A DNA stretch of 64,000 nt from Serilophus lunatus (GCA_013399895.1 VXBA01004389.1:186001-250000); one strand, 5' to 3'; numbered from the stretch's first letter, positions 12,105 to 25,121 are shown. Notes: generated by a model not told the origin, from the sequence alone. Numbers and translations are program-made.

Positions 12105-15100
12105 CTCCATATATAGCTCTAATTTTGTTCTGAGGAGAAGGTCGTGGCAATGTGGCTGAGTTGTTTTGGACATCTTACCTTTTTAATTCTTAGCAATCTT
12201 AAGTTTCTCCACATGGTACTGCAATCTACTATATTAAGACCCATATCTGCTAGTGTTTCCAGGTGCTCAGTAGTGTGCCATGGATCTGCAAGATGTAGGT
12301 CATCGTGGAGGCTGTGTGTTCACATGACTTCAGTAGTATACTGGACAGGCAACATGTATTGCTAAATAAAACCAAATGACTTCCAGCTGAGAAAGTCTCA
12401 GAGGAATCCAAAAGAGTACTCCAGGAAAATATCACCCCTTGCTTTTCACCTTAAGTAAATACCTTCATATGTTTGTTAATTTCATTCTCTAATTGGGTGA
12501 GTTATTCAACTCTTCTCATCTTCTGGTTTAGGGCATATCATGTTTAACTTTTTGGGTGGCTTTATTTTCTGTGATTCGGAATACTTTGCGTATGGTGGGT
12601 CTTAAAGCTTTCCAGCTAAAAACAGCCCAAGAAACTGCATTATTCATTGTATGACTGTTGAAAAACTGCTGTCAGAAATTCTTTGCAACTTAGTTGGTTT
12701 CTGTAAGATAATAAACTTCATAAAACTGCATTCCTTAAATCAGGAGAAACATGGTTATTAACAGAATGCTACCAAAATGGAGCTACTAATCCTGTCACAT
12801 TTCTAGCTGATGAGTAGTTGGAAGTTCCATACAAAATTATCAAAAGCAAAGATGATGTGGCATTTTAAAAAATGTTAAAAGGATAATTTGTCTCTATTCA
12901 TCTGCTGATGCCAAGAAGAGATCACAGAGACCCATATTCTGGTCAGTCAGCCTAAAAGACCTGGTACATTATTTTTAATTTACATTTCAGAACTTGGAAA
13001 CCTACAATACCAGAAAATATAGAATTCATGGAATTATATTATAGTCCTCAAATTAAGACCCAGTACATGAGAGTCCCTGAACTTCTTGGTACTTGTCACT
13101 GACGTTTTACTAATTTCCCATCAGATAATTTGGATGACCAAATGAGGAAAAAATATTGCAATCTGCCAAAGCCAAAAAGTTTTTGACTGAATTGCAGTAG
13201 CATGTTAGCTGCTCACAGCTACCCAAAGTGGTAGGTTCCAATTTCCTGGACTCTTAAATACATTCCTATGTTTGATTATGAGCACATGATGTAACATTAC
13301 CCTATGAAATATTTAGAAATATTAGAAGGAAGATCAGAGAAAAATAAGCAATTCTGGCAATTCATCTCTCTTTCATTTTTATTTAAACAGTTCATATTCA
13401 CTTATATTCCGAGCTCCTCTTAAAACAGGCTGTTAATGGGGAAGCAGTATATTATCCATTTTCTTTTGTTATAGCCAGTGAATTAGCTTATATGAATTGT
13501 TGTCATGTAAAATATGAATCATAAGGATTTCTCTTCCCAAGTCAGGGTTTCCAGTGTTAGTATTTTGGGCTATATTGCCTAAGTTATCTTTCCACTGGGA
13601 ATATAAATTATTTGTGCCTGTGTATCCTATTATTACTTGGAGGTGTTATAGTAATAAGTAGTTTCATCACCATCCAGAGGAATACATTCTTTTTGTAAAT
13701 GAATGAAGATAATATTGCTCTTCATTCTCATAGTTCCATCACAGTTAGGGGCAGAAAGTGCCCTGCCATACCCCATTATGGTGAAAGAGGTACTCAGAAA
13801 CTCATCCACAGAAAAGGAATTCCATGTATAAATGTGGGTGTGCTTACTGTGTAGGGACTAACTCATCTCATTGTGACCCAATGCAATATTTTGAAAACAT
13901 TTGTTCAACTCTTGGAAATCACAATTTCTAATGAAATATCTGCCTGAATTTTGTCCGCTTCGAATGTCACTATGTATTATCCGTGTGAATATGAAACCTA
14001 TAATATGGAGTAAGTTTTGCTTTTGCCTTAGCATGGTTGAAACTCACATTTATGAACAAAATCTAACAGAAATAAGCAAAATAGAGTGAGAACATAAGAC
14101 AAAATGCTATTTTTTGTTTGAAAGGTTTATGCTGCGCAGTTAGTCAACACATAGTCACAGTTATTTATTTAAATAAAACCCCCCAAAGAGCAAACACCAG
14201 TAGGAATGTTAATGAACAGAGAATAAAAAGGGACAAAATCAGAGTCAAACCAAACACCTGATCAAAATTCATGTACACATTGCAATCATTGCTTTGCAGA
14301 ATTCAGACAGCATATTTATGTTTGTAAGAAAAGTGATCCATGATATTCAGGGTGGCTAGCAAAGGATTTTACAGAAATGTCAGCAACAGGTTGATGCATT
14401 TTTTAAAGCCTTCCTTGGTACTTGGTAAAGAAAAAAATAATTAACAATTTCCTGATTCAGGAGTTTGCCATTTTAAGATGCTCGTTTAGTAATTAGAATG
14501 TATTAACTAATTGTGTTGTTTTTCATCTATTATTTTCTGATATGGTTGAGAATAATAAATGGTATTCAAGAATTCAGAATAATTTAGCAACTGCAATGTC
14601 AACATCTGTCCACTTGCCCACTGACAAAAGTCATCAGAGCTCGATGCACAGCACTCAACCCTCCAAACAGGTGTGTGCACTCCAAGTCACCTCTATGTGT
14701 ACTGAATTTATCTTTAGATTACAATTCGTCTGCTTTATAGCTTAGTAGCAAATGTAGCTCACCCACATTCAGTTTCCTGTCCCATGAATTTTAGGCTGTT
14801 TGATATACTAGAACCCAAAATTTCCCAAACGTAGCCCTGGACTCAGAAAATCTGGCAACTGCCCTGGCCTGTAACTTTAGTTTAAAAATTTTATTTATGA
14901 TTTGAATTGGATTTTTCCTAACAGTAAATGCAAGAAATCTGTTTTGCTACAGACTCACTATAGGAAACACAAATAAGTGCTGCTGCTGTATATTCAATGC
15001 CGTTAAAAACAATTTTGATGAATATTTATAAATTTAAAGCAGGCAGAGTCTCACATAAACAAAGTATGCTACAATGTCACTTGTCTGCCAGGCTGTGTTG

Positions 15101-16554
15101 CAATGAGTGGGTCACTTGCCAAAGTGAAGTTCTGGAAGGAATAAGCAGATGGTACAGTAGACAAAGCAGAAAGAAAGCTTTTATCATGACTGTTCCATGT
15201 GTTACCCAGTGGAGCTGCAATTATGTTTCCGTTATAGCAAAGTAAGCCATTAAATAATTTACTTAACTCATATTATTGAAGTTGTTCCAGAGCCCAACAG
15301 CACATTGGTGCCTTTAGACTCTTGACTATTTAGAGTGCTTTGTTCATGAAAATTGGAGAAGGGCTTTCATTCTTTGTGTGTATTGTTCACCAAAACCTGT
15401 TCTGCAGAGCTTTGTAGGCTTTGCTATGTAGAAACAGATATTCTTGGCTTTAGCTTTTTCATTGTTCAAGACAAATGGGAAAAAAATCCCTGCCATCACT
15501 CGTGTGAAATGACCAGGTTCCCAGTATCATGAATATGGATAAAGTTCCTAAGGTATCTAGGAAACAATGCTTCATTCTGAATGATGCTAGTGAAAGGAAA
15601 CATCTTTGATTGGATGACAATGGATTGATTAAAGTTTTGCAGCCCCCCAAGAAAGTCAGTCAAAGAATAGATTCTATTAATAATAGTGGGTAACTTTAAT
15701 TACTTAATTACTGTGAAAGAAACACAGCAGACTCTGGAATACGATGGGTATTCCTGAAATACTTGAAGAGTTTTTCGGTTCTGAAGCTTGCAAAATTTAT
15801 TAAAATAGATTAATTTTGAATTGGATTCTAACTGATGAAAAACAATTGGTTAAATTCAACTTGTGGGGTATAGGACTTTCAGTTCTTATTGAAATTTTCC
15901 TTATGTGAAAGTGATCAACTATATCTTAATTTTAAAATATTATTTTAATTGATATATTTTTTAAATAATGATGCAATTGTTTTCCTCTCTATCTTTCTAA
16001 AATTAATATACTATATTTTCTACATTATTTTTTTCTTATATTGCTTACACTTTCATTCTCTCCAGCTTTAACAAAACACATATTTTAATAACTTTCCTTG
16101 AAAAGTGGGCAGTCAAAATTTTTATTAACTGACTCTGAGATAAACAGAAATATTGATTTGTTATTGTCTTAAACATTTGAAGGTGAGGATGACAATTTTA
16201 AGATGAAGGGAAAAGTTGTATTATGCCACACCAAAGGCCTGTTAAAAATGTTTTTCTTTTTTTTCCTAACACAACAGGAAGTCAAGAGCTTAAGAAAGAT
16301 TTTTGTTTAAAGATGGGATATATTCCCAAGGTAACCTCCAAAACCTTACATATCAGGGGCCTCCTAGGCCAGAGGTGATAGTATCTGTTTAACACACCTT
16401 GATGTATTTGTTCCCCATGAAGTTGTTTCTCTTTGGCTCCTATTACTTTTAGCTTCCACAACGTACTGCAGCAAGCTCTGCAACTCAAACACAAGCTGCT
16501 CTTCTGTGATTTTCTTTTTTATTCTGCTCACAGCTAATTGCATTTGATGTCTCC

Positions 16555-17110
16555 TAGTTCTTGTACTGGAAGAGACATTGGATAATCAATCTCTTTTTTG
16601 CCTTTGCCAAGCATGATTTTCCAGTCTTCTGTCAAATCCTCCTTCAGTTGTCTCTTCTTCAATAGGACAAGTGCTTGTCTACTCCGTCAAAGTAGGAACA
16701 GTATTCAATATTCTTTTTCATGTTTGTTGCCCTTCTTCGTGCCTTTTTGTAGAGGACAAAGAGAACTTTGTGTCTTGGATATATGCAGGATCATAAATGT
16801 TTTCTATGTGTTCTTTATTACTTCTCTAATAATTTTAACATGCTATTTTCTATTTTTACTCTTTCTGAGCAGCAGAAAATATCTGCACTACATATCATAG
16901 TCCCAAGATCACAGTCCCTGGCTACAGTGCTCCATGTAGAGCCACTCCTTTTAAATTAAAAATAATTTTATATGCAAAATAGACTTTTTTCATCCATGTA
17001 CATGACATAACATTTACCTAGATTGAATTATATTTGTCCATTTCGTTCCTCAAACCCAGGTTTGCAGTATCCTTAGACCAACTTTTACAGCCATAATCTT
17101 TTGCTCTCAC
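16555..17110 (-). mobile_element. Ancient CR1/L3-type LINE fragment, 3' UTR into end of RT
   Basis: On the + strand the segment follows the old amniote CR1 (L3-like) 3' region in reverse complement, in collinear order. It runs from 'ctagttcttgtactggaaga' and 'catgattttccagtcttctg', to 'ccttcagttgtctcttcttc', then 'cagtattcaatattc' and 'tttgttgcccttcttcgtgc'. It continues with 'ttctgagcagcagaaaatat', 'catagtcccaagatcaca' and 'cattt acctagattgaatta tatttgtccattt'. This differs from the younger avian CR1 copies in the window and matches the type widespread in turtles, crocodilians and mammals. The copy is very diverged and no reading frame survives. Family assignment is by remembered consensus, so the subfamily is unsure and the edges are approximate. 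Confidence 0.78.
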
Positions 17111-20100
17111 ACACCTAGAGCTGTATTTTAAGAAAAAATTGTCATATACATTAAAGAATTTCTTTCAAAAAGATTGCATACACTCCTGATTTGATGATTT
17201 TATGTTACATTTAACCAGTCATAGTATATTTCCTGAAAATATGTAATTCTTACTATATGTATTGCTTCTTTGTTCTCAGCTATGAAAGTGAGTTTAAGGG
17301 AAACTTTATACAATACTGATAGTTGTTCAGTTTCTGGTCCTTGAACTCCTTTTGAATTCTTAGGTAAGTGCTTATTGATGCACTTTGTCCCTGTTCAATT
17401 TTGTTGTTTGCTCTGTAAAATTTATTGACACTTCAATTTGATTCAGATCTTCAGTGAATGCCCAGTAATGAAGGGTTCCAGTGAAAGAACCTCCCCAGAC
17501 TCTTCTACAATGAATATAAAGGCAGAAAATTAATTTAGTTTTCTGGTTTACCCCTTTTTCTCTGAGTGCTCCTTTTGTACCTTATTGGCTCTAGAGATCT
17601 TCTGCAAGGCTTTTTACTCCTAATCTGTTTGAGTAACAGTGTATTAAGTGTATAAAAACTGCTTTTCAATTACAAAGCTTTTTGTTCTATCGTATTGTGT
17701 CTCTTACATTTGGATTGCCAACACCAGCATTCTGTATTTTTTCTCATCGAAGAGAACCTTAGATTTTCTGCTCAACTTGAACAACATATCTTTCCCAGAA
17801 GATTAGTCAGAACTTCTTCTTTTTTACCTTTTTCAGATCTTATCTGAAGTAATTTTCATTTGCTTTACACTTTAAAATGTCATTACAGTACCTACCTGAA
17901 GGCTGCAAAAATTTAACTCCATCTCTTTGAAGAACGTTTTTAAGCCCAAAATTATGAAAATATTTTTTAAAAGTGCCTGTGACGATCATATCCATACCCA
18001 TTTATGGAAAACAAATTCATTATCTGCTTTTATGGCTGCCAGGAATTCAATGATCAGCAGTAGTTTAGTTTGATGGGTCATTTTTTAAGAGCTGCATAAC
18101 TAAAATTGTGCTTCTGTTGGTGGTACCTCAATGTGCACCCATTATAGAAGAATTTTTTTCCTCTTCAGTTGAATTTTTCTTTAATGTTGCTCAATTATTT
18201 AAACAAGTAAGGATTGCAGTACATAATGTAGCAAGCTATTAATTTAAATCTTCTTCTTCCCTGTGTTATTTCTCTTACTACTGCTATGTTAATTCAGGAA
18301 TGGGCAACACTCATATCTTCAGAATCTACACAACTTTGCACCAAATGAAAATCTGATTTATAAAATTTCCTGCAAAAAAATGAAAATAGTTAAAAAGAAT
18401 TGAGTTGGATTTTTTTGTTTGGTTGGATGGTGGTGGTTTTTTTGTTTTTCTGAGACCTTCTATCCAGGAAAAGACTTCTTATTGTTGTAGTGCTGCTCAG
18501 AAAATATTGTTTAAGGTTTGGATAAACTGTAAAGTTAACATGAGAGGAGGAAAAGCAGGAGATAGGAAGTTAAGCTCACATTCTGTATAGTAAAAGCCTG
18601 ATGTAACTTAAATTTGAATTAAGTTTGCATTACTTTTTTATTGAAAATTTGTATCTGTTTAAGATTTGGGAAATGGCTGTTCATTGTATCTCACATTGGG
18701 CTGAAAAGGCTGAGATTCAAGGTCCTGGTTCAAAGTACTCAGGGAAAGGGTTCTGGTAAATCACTTCTCAGGTTATTCAATAGAGCTCAATTGGCTAAAC
18801 AGAGGTCATTGACTGTACATGCACAATGAGAATTACCTTTTACCTTTATGCATTGGAGAGGGCAGTAATGTAACAGAAATATAGAGTGAGAAAAGCAAAA
18901 AAATGTCCTAAACTTACAGCTCATATAATTACATTCCAGAATGAATGTCACTTCAAAGAAAAAAGAAATGTCCCCAAAGAAAAAAGTGGTACATCTTTGA
19001 AAAGAGATCATAATATATCAGAAATGAAATGCACTGACATTAAGTAATAATTAGACTCTCTAGAGAACAAATTTGTCTAAATTCCCACAGATTTTATTTT
19101 CTCTTTTTCTTTATTATTTTTTGTCTTCTTTTTATCTCATCTGATTTTATACATACTCCCTCAGCTAGTGTTTTCTTTTGATACCATTGACTCATCATAG
19201 ATCCTTGTGGTTTGATGAGTCAGATTATTAGAGCTGGGAATTTATCTTGGTTTACATCAGGTTATTTTGTTCCGATGCTTCATTTCAACTTTGTTCAAAA
19301 GGTTTGTGAGTTTTTTCATTGTTGCTTTTCCCCCTTTAATCTTGATGCATTTCACATATGAAAGTTTAGACAAAGAAGATGGAGAACTTGGCTTCCAGAA
19401 AGGCTCTTCCCAAGACTCTTCTGTTTCTGTCTTACATAAGTGCAAGATTAAACAGATAATAAAACTATGAGATTATTAAGGATGAAAATAATGTAATCTA
19501 CACAGTCTTGTAAAGTTTCAACTCTAAAACCAAGAGTGCCAAAATTAGCCTCAGAGCTCCCTCAGTCAAATGGAAAGAGTGCAAATATATTTCTGTCAGT
19601 GGAGAAAATGTGTTTCTTAGGAGGCAAGGAGACCATTCAAAACCTCCAGAGAATTTTGTGGCTAAACCCCAACATTTTTCTTGGAAAATATATTCCACAG
19701 CAGAACACCCATTTGTCTTGACACTCTCATGGCTGCCTACAAACAAAACATTCTGCCAATGACTGGCACAAACATCAAGCTGCAGCCAGAAGTCAAGCTG
19801 GTCTTTTTTATTCTTTCCCGTTTTGTTGCAGGTTTTTTTTTCAGTCTCTCAAGGGCACATCTCGTAGCCTGGATGAGAACACAGAGGAAAGCAGATGGCA
19901 ACACCATTTGCAGTCTGAGTGACAGCAGAGGAAGCCAAAATGCTGATTAACAGCCTCATCCCCTCACGAATCTTTGTTAACTCTACTCAATTGCACAACA
20001 TTATTTGAGGACCCAGAATAGGGCAGGCATCTCTCTAAAGACAAAAGGCATGATTCCAAAAGGATCTTTAGGCTGTGTTCAACATTGTGCACCCAAGAAA

Positions 20101-22377
20101 CATCACTGCAATTGGAAAATGATGGTGGAGGTCACTGGCTACTATACACCATTCATCTGCTTTGCTGTTCCAGGGTTGCCTTCCCCCCCCCCAGAATGTG
20201 GCCAATCTCCAGACAGGGCTAACTGAGCAAGTTTCTGAATAATCAAGGGCAGCCTGGATGTCACATAAACAGAGGAAGAGCTGGGATCACAGGGCTCTGG
20301 ATATTCAAGAAGAAATGCAACATAGGGAGCGGTGATCTCACAGGAAAGCTGGCGTCATCAAAATACTGGATGAGATATGGGAAACCAGAGGTTGCCATGG
20401 AGTATGGCACGCAGAGAAAGGGTTCCTTGCCTGGTTTACAGGACAGAGAATTCAGTTGCAAGATGTACCTTTCTGCTTCAAAGAATAATATGGATCCTCT
20501 CAATACATATAGATCTCTTCAATGAATGTCATCGTCTTCTATTGCTTATTTTTTCATATTATCTAGAGGGATGAAAATAATGAGTATCCTCTGAGCCACA
20601 GCTTCAGCACTGGTGCAGCAGGACAACCAAGGGGTATGAGGCAATGGCATACATTTAAACAAGCTTTTCACACACTGTGTGATCCCAGAGTGATATCAGA
20701 TCTCTCTTAAAATAAAGATCACGGGATTTGCCAGGCTAAATTGGCCAATAACAGCTGTTTCAGCGGGGAGAAAGAAATATAAAAGAGAACAAACAAGAAA
20801 AACTTTTGTCTACTTCAGCCAGTGACTCACACAGTGCTGGCCAGTAGGAAGCTCCCCACATGGTTGAATTACTGATATTACTTTCTTGATTAACACTTGG
20901 ATCTGATTTTCTTATGCATTGATGGAGCAGTGTTTTCAGAAGCACTGCCCTATACACAATGGAGATGGGCAAAACAGGAATGTCTACTCTTGAATCCAGG
21001 TGGTAAAATTTTCCTGTCTGGGAAGTTCTGCATTGCTATAATCCAAGAGCCATAGGAGGGCACTGGCAGCCTGTTGGAGTGCCTTTTGGGTGGTAGTGGT
21101 CCCTGTCTTTCAAAGCAATATTGCTCTTCTTCCAGGGAAAACCAGGTAGACTCAATGTTATATTAAAAAGATTTCCACAGATTGGTTTTGTAATACCGTT
21201 CTCCCTGAAGGGAATGGCCCAAGCTTCTTGGGATAACAATTTTTCATGAAGCTGCCTCTTAAAACTTTCTCTGTAAGGTACTTGTTATGGAATCAAAGCA
21301 AACCCAAATACCCTACAATCTTTTTGTTGTGTGTAGTTCTCCATTTAATGCTTTTACTTTTGCTTATCACAAATCTACATGCAATGATTTTAATGATAAT
21401 TTCCTTCAATATTTATTATGAATTGCATAGTTGGAAAATTAGAACAAGTTGCCATTTAAAGCAGTCCTTCATAATTGCACTTTTGTGTCTTGTAATCCAG
21501 AGACCACATGAAATGGTCATAAAATGACCCAAATATTTTGAGGCTGTTTTTATTTGTTCCTACTTTTCCTCAGTGCTGTACAAATGTCAGATGCTGATTT
21601 CTCCAATTAGAAGGAGGAAAAAGATGAGCATAGCCAGAGTAGCTGAAGCATTTCTATTTGGGTAAAATTCAGACATGAGGAGATGATTGATATGAAAAAA
21701 GGCATTCAGACATCTGAATATGATCACTGGGGATCTGCTCTGATCTTTGAGTTTTTCTAAACCACTGAACCCAAAATTCCCTCTGGTTTATATGGGTGCT
21801 GTGGTCGTGGACTTTCTGAAAGCAACTAGGGTAAAATCCACTGATTCTAGATTTTCATGCTGTTGTTCTCTTTTTGCAGAGAGAATTTAATAAATTGATC
21901 TGTACCATTTCCTACTGTCCCAGAGTTTTTGGTTCCTGAATTTCCACTCTACAAGCCCAATGCACTTTCTATAGTCAAACATGTACCATAAATTCTTCTT
22001 TGTTCCCATCCCCCATAGCTGATTTTTGTTTCCACCTCTCATACATGATTTTAGTCGTTTCCAGCACAAGACACACTTGAATCTCTGTCATTCTTTCTGC
22101 TCTATTCACATATTCTTAATAGCTTACTTGAAGATAATATTATCAAACATATAACACAATTTTATTTCTCTCATTTTTCATTTCTTTTTATTTCCCTCTT
22201 GAGTTTGTTTGAGAAATACCATCCAACCTCTGCACCTAATTGGAACTCAACACATCTGCTGAACATTCTTTCATTCACTGTCATGTTATTGTTGCCTTAA
22301 GTTTCTCATACACTACAGTTCTTATTTTTCGTATCTTCATTATACAATCCTGCTCCGGTATTTTCTGCTAAAAACAA
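17111..22377. other. Unique non-coding DNA
   Basis: No gene or named repeat is seen. Open frames reach about 93 codons (21246-21527, +) without motif. The part from about 19.8 to 20.5 kb is somewhat richer in G+C and holds a C10 tract at 20183-20192. Confidence 0.65.
20183..20192. repeat. C10 homopolymer
   Basis: Ten consecutive C (G on the other strand) in 'ttcccccccccc agaatg'. Such runs are error-prone in sequencing, so the length may be off by one or more. Confidence 0.85.
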
Positions 22378-22617
22378 ATGATCTCACGCTTTATCTCATT
22401 TGCTTCTTTAGAGACCAATTTTCCTTCTTGTTCTCATTTATCGTTATTCTTATTTACTATGCTGTTTTCAATTCCCTCAATTCCATGCTCAGACCCATTA
22501 GTTCTGCCCTGTATCCTTTGCACTCGATCAATTCAAAGCACTCATGCCAAAATTTTTAATGGCTTATTCTTTGCCAAGTCCCAGAACCTGTACTCTGTCT
22601 TCATCTCTGTGACCTGA
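22378..22617 (+). pseudogene. Decayed L2 reverse-transcriptase frame
   Basis: The 79-codon frame ends in 'HAKIFNGLFFAKSQNLYSV' (residues 56-74), which matches the L2 RT phrase that reads like 'HAKI-ND-L-AKS-NLYSIL'. A stop follows just before the palm motif. The expected 'SAAFDTVDH' continues downstream as 'AAFNTATILF' (from about 22623), without the D-H pair. The Met at 22378 is not a natural start, and residues before about 50 are not clearly L2. The enzyme would have reverse-transcribed L2 RNA; this copy is dead. Confidence 0.75.
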
Positions 22618-22960
22618 CAGCTGCCTTCAATACTGCCACCATTCTCTTTTTCTTGAAATATTGTCTTTCTCTGATGATTCAATTTTCTCCTTGTTCCCCT
22701 CCAAACTATTTATTCATTCATTCTTTCTCCACAGGATTCTCTTTTTAATTCCACAAACAAAACCATCTCTTTGCTATATGATTACATTATCTACATCTCA
22801 ATTCCATCTGTCTCTCTTCTGCTAAAAATTAAAATTTCTACCAGTTTTTCTTGTGGCTTAAGGATGTGTAGTCACCTGAGGTCAACCTGAACTTGATGAA
22901 CTATAATTCCTCAATTCCAGCCCCTGACATCTGCCTTGCAAGCAACAGTGCTGTGCACAA
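22378..22960 (+). mobile_element. LINE2 (L2) fragment, reverse-transcriptase region
   Basis: The pyrimidine-rich strand follows the L2 ORF2 consensus in order. 'gcactcatgccaaaattttt' and 'aatggcttattctttgccaa' precede 'gacagctgccttcaatactg', the L2 'SAAFDTVDH' palm block. Then come 'ccattctctttttcttgaaa', 'tattgtctttctct', 'gattcaattttctccttgtt', 'atctctttgctatatgat', which corresponds to the L2 'YADD/YADDTQ' neighbourhood, and 'tacatctcaattcc'. The final part near 22860-22930 resembles the 'W-M-S-x-x-H-L-K-L-N' stretch. Frameshifts and stops break it repeatedly. Similarity is firm from about 22500 and weaker before that. L2 was active before the split of birds from other amniotes, so this is a very old copy. 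Confidence 0.85.
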
Positions 22961-24164
22961 TCAAGACTAAGAGCCAACAGCCAATGCAACGCCATCTCAC
23001 GCCATAACCTTTTTACGGCACTTTTCAAATTTTCTTTGAACAAAGTAGTACTTAGAACGTGCTATATTTTGTTGTGGTTGTTGTTGTGATTATCATATTT
23101 CTACACTCTTCCAGTACCTCCCTGCCACGTCTTGTTTCACACACAGGTTACAGAAGGTTTTGTGTGTGGAGCCTCCTTTTGCTCTTTCTACAGTGCTTGG
23201 CAGAAAGGGATCCTCATCCCTGAGGATGTTCATATTGTGGCAACTGGAACAGTAGTAAGGCAGTATTGACCATGAAAACTCAGCTTGTGGGTTGTGTGCA
23301 GTCTGACTAGACCCTTTTGAGGTATATTTTTGGTTAAAAACCTTTTGGGGAACAAAGCTTCCAAAAGTTTTGTCATTAGGTGCTGTCCTACTGTAATCAT
23401 TGCAACTTCCACAACAATTTCACAGAGGATGGTGCATATTTGGCATCTTTGTACTACTGTGTATATACAGCTCTTCTGAGACACATTTCTATTATGGGCC
23501 TTCTTGTATTAGACACTAGTGGTCATATGTTTGAAAGGTAAGATCAGTCTTGGTTATTTAAAATGCACAATAAAATAATGCACCTGTTTGGGGGATTTTC
23601 CTTTCTTCTGCTTTCTGTTTTTATCAGAACAAATTTTACCTACATCATAGTAAAAATATTACCTAAGACATAAAATTATCCTAAGAGAAAAAGCCTAAAT
23701 CTATGAGAGGCATGTGATTTGATTATACTTTTTTGAATGACCCTTAGCAAACAAACTCAAGGCTCATTATTGTGGAAATTTTCAGGTAAAAATGATGTCA
23801 CCAGAAATCATTTTAATGGAGCCTTGTTTTCACATCCTATTGATTTATCTGCTAAGTGTGAAAGGAAATCAATAAGCTGGATAATTCTCACATCTTTTAA
23901 ACTTCTACGGTAGCCAAAAATATTGTCCGGTGAAGACATGAATCACTAGAAAGGAAAATCAGAGCTATTGATAGGCAAGAAAATATTTCTTTATATTAAA
24001 AAGGCAATTTTCATGTTTTTCCTACCAGTTTTTGCATAGTTTATTTGTACTAAAGGTGAATATCACACAGTGACAGTAGAGAAAAAATACTGAGATTTTC
24101 CAAATTATAAGGTGAAGGGTGCAAGCAAGGACAGTTATCCTGGGAGGAAGACATAGTATTTTTC
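22961..24164. other. Unique non-coding DNA between L2 and CR1
   Basis: Nothing gene-like is seen. The longest frame is 84 codons (23230-23484, -) without motif. A short GTT-rich run lies at 23068-23088. Confidence 0.65.
23068..23088. repeat. Short (GTT)n simple repeat
   Basis: 'tttgttgtggttgttgttgt' is an impure trinucleotide run. Confidence 0.8.
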
Positions 24165-24411
24165 CAAACATGGAGGGATTAGATAAGGAAAGTTAAAGCT
24201 CTCATAGGGTGAAATATGGCCAGGGACTTCAAGGAAAAAAGAACTACATGTACGTCAGTGATGAAAGGAAGAACAGGGAAAATTGGACCCTGTCCAGAAA
24301 CAAACCAGAGAACTTGGTTACCTGAGATGTGGAGAAGACAGAAGGAGTTTGGAAACAGATGATCCTTAAGGTCCCTTCTAGCCTAAACCATTCAGTGATT
24401 CTACAATCTCA
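24165..24411 (+). mobile_element. CR1 LINE fragment with internal deletion
   Basis: The left part (about 24170-24344) follows CR1 ORF2 upstream of the RT core: 'aaggaaagttaaagctctca', 'tggccagggacttcaaggaa', 'gtacgtcagtgatgaaagga', 'gaacagggaaaattggaccc', 'aacttggttacctgagatgt', 'ggagaagacagaagg'. At about 24345 it jumps straight into the extreme 3' end: 'gatgatccttaaggtccctt', 'ctagcctaaaccattcagtg', 'attctaca'. Some 2 kb or more of RT and 3' UTR that normally separate these parts is missing. The element therefore suffered an internal deletion after insertion or during reverse transcription. Terminal octamers are decayed (24390-24405). Confidence 0.85.
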
Positions 24412-24434
24412 GCTAAACCAGTATAGATTAACTG

Positions 24435-24500
24435 ATCATAGAATCATAGAATAATTTATGTTGGAAAAGTCCTTTAAGATTATTGAGTCTAAACATGTTT
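24435..24500 (-). mobile_element. CR1 LINE 3'-end fragment, tail-to-tail with the preceding copy
   Basis: Two exact copies of the octamer CATAGAAT (24437-24452) are followed by 'aatttatgttggaaaagtcc' and 'tttaagattattgagtct'. This is the CR1 3' terminus in reverse complement, of the type that continues 'ggttggaaaagacctctaag'. Similarity fades within about 50 bp. Only 26 bp separate it from the end of the plus-strand CR1 at 24411. Confidence 0.85.
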
Positions 24501-25121
24501 GCTTACTGAAACAGAAGATCCCAGCTGGTTTATTTGCTGCTTTTAAATTAGGAACCTCATTCCATAAACTGATAATGGAAAGAAGATAGCTCTGGGATAT
24601 TAATTCAGAGAACCCAATTTAGGAGCATATATTTCCTGCCATGGGTTATTTAGGGAGACTAATGTGGAATGTTCTTAATGTGAGAGGTGCTTCCCATTCA
24701 CTTCCACCTAGTCACTTTAGTGACATTGCATTCACGTTACAGTAGAGAATTGCAAAATAAAACAGATCATTAATTATCCCATAAACTCATTTAACTCTTA
24801 AACAAAGGTGTAAATTAAAATGTTGATGTTTTTTATTTACATGGATAATGCATCATATCTGCTGCTATTTCTTCACTCCAGGGCTAATTTTGATGTGGCA
24901 GCCTGTAGGAGTAATGCTTCTGAGAAACAACGGAGCCACTAGTTTTCCAGGTAAATGAAATTACATTGGAAAATGAAATAAGGTTTTTGTGGTTTATGGC
25001 AACATAAGAAAAATGTTTAATTTCTATGTGGTGCTTTGTCTGATTATCTGTAGAGATAGAATTATTTTAGTTTGATTATTTAGCCAAATTACAACAAATT
25101 AAATATTATTTTGTTCAGGTT

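Larger units (their letters stand above)
7821..16554. other. Unique A/T-rich non-coding DNA, no gene seen
   Basis: I see no transposon or exon that I can name. The two longest frames, 9164-9523 (-, 119 codons) and 11046-11408 (-, 120 codons), have no recognised domain. The second is hydrophobic in parts, as expected from T-rich DNA. Small features are a CAA-rich run (11427-11447), a 12-bp palindrome 'ctttctagaaag' (10573-10584) and an 8-bp hairpin (12084-12104). Confidence 0.65.
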
